Origin: Acidimicrobiia bacterium
GTDB lineage: Bacteria > Actinomycetota > Acidimicrobiia > IMCC26256 > JACDBD01
Reading direction: 5' to 3'
Length of the DNA stretch: 5,844 bases
NCBI GenBank assembly: GCA_031177445.1
Contig: JAPSGP010000212.1
Coordinates: 1-5,844 of the forward strand
Of this stretch, positions 5,840 to 5,844 are shown in pieces; position 1 is the stretch's first letter, and every line of letters begins with the position of its first letter. Under the pieces are notes generated by a model. The model ran no database searches, was not told where the DNA came from, and saw only the letters and a program-made list of their open reading frames with translations. The position numbers and the translations under genes were made by a program.

Positions 5840-5844
5840 AGCTC

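Overview
The window is gene-dense, GC-rich DNA (roughly two-thirds G+C by eye) with strong G/C bias at third codon positions. The xylose isomerase is of the short actinobacterial type (about 389 residues). Together these suggest a high-GC actinobacterium; the exact lineage cannot be read from the sequence. There are six complete genes and one partial gene. No RNA genes, insertion sequences, CRISPR arrays or gene-free stretches over 100 bases were seen.

Layout: (1) positions 1-1112, plus strand: the 3' part of xseA (exonuclease VII large subunit), overlapping by 4 bases a complete xseB (small subunit) with an unusual acidic, proline-rich tail. (2) 1141-2635, minus strand: two tandem paralogous membrane-protein genes, 7 bases apart and about 80% identical in their cores. 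They resemble DUF4234-type proteins and each carries an internally repeated motif. (3) 2636-2713: a short divergent intergenic region. (4) 2714-5308, plus strand: xylA (xylose isomerase) and xylB (xylulokinase), 9 bases apart, a two-gene operon that turns D-xylose into D-xylulose 5-phosphate for the pentose phosphate pathway. (5) 5293-5829, minus strand: an SRPBCC/START-like protein whose 3' end overlaps the end of xylB by 16 bases.

The xse and xyl pairs are ordinary metabolic and DNA-repair genes with intact catalytic motifs. The least explained part is the duplicated membrane-protein pair: a recent-looking duplication, a repeat inside each protein, a 9-residue length difference in the central hydrophobic segment, and an ambiguous translation start next to the xylA promoter region. 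No xylose regulator or transporter lies in the window, so any functional link between the membrane pair and xylose use is only positional. I found no clear evidence of a new multi-gene system.
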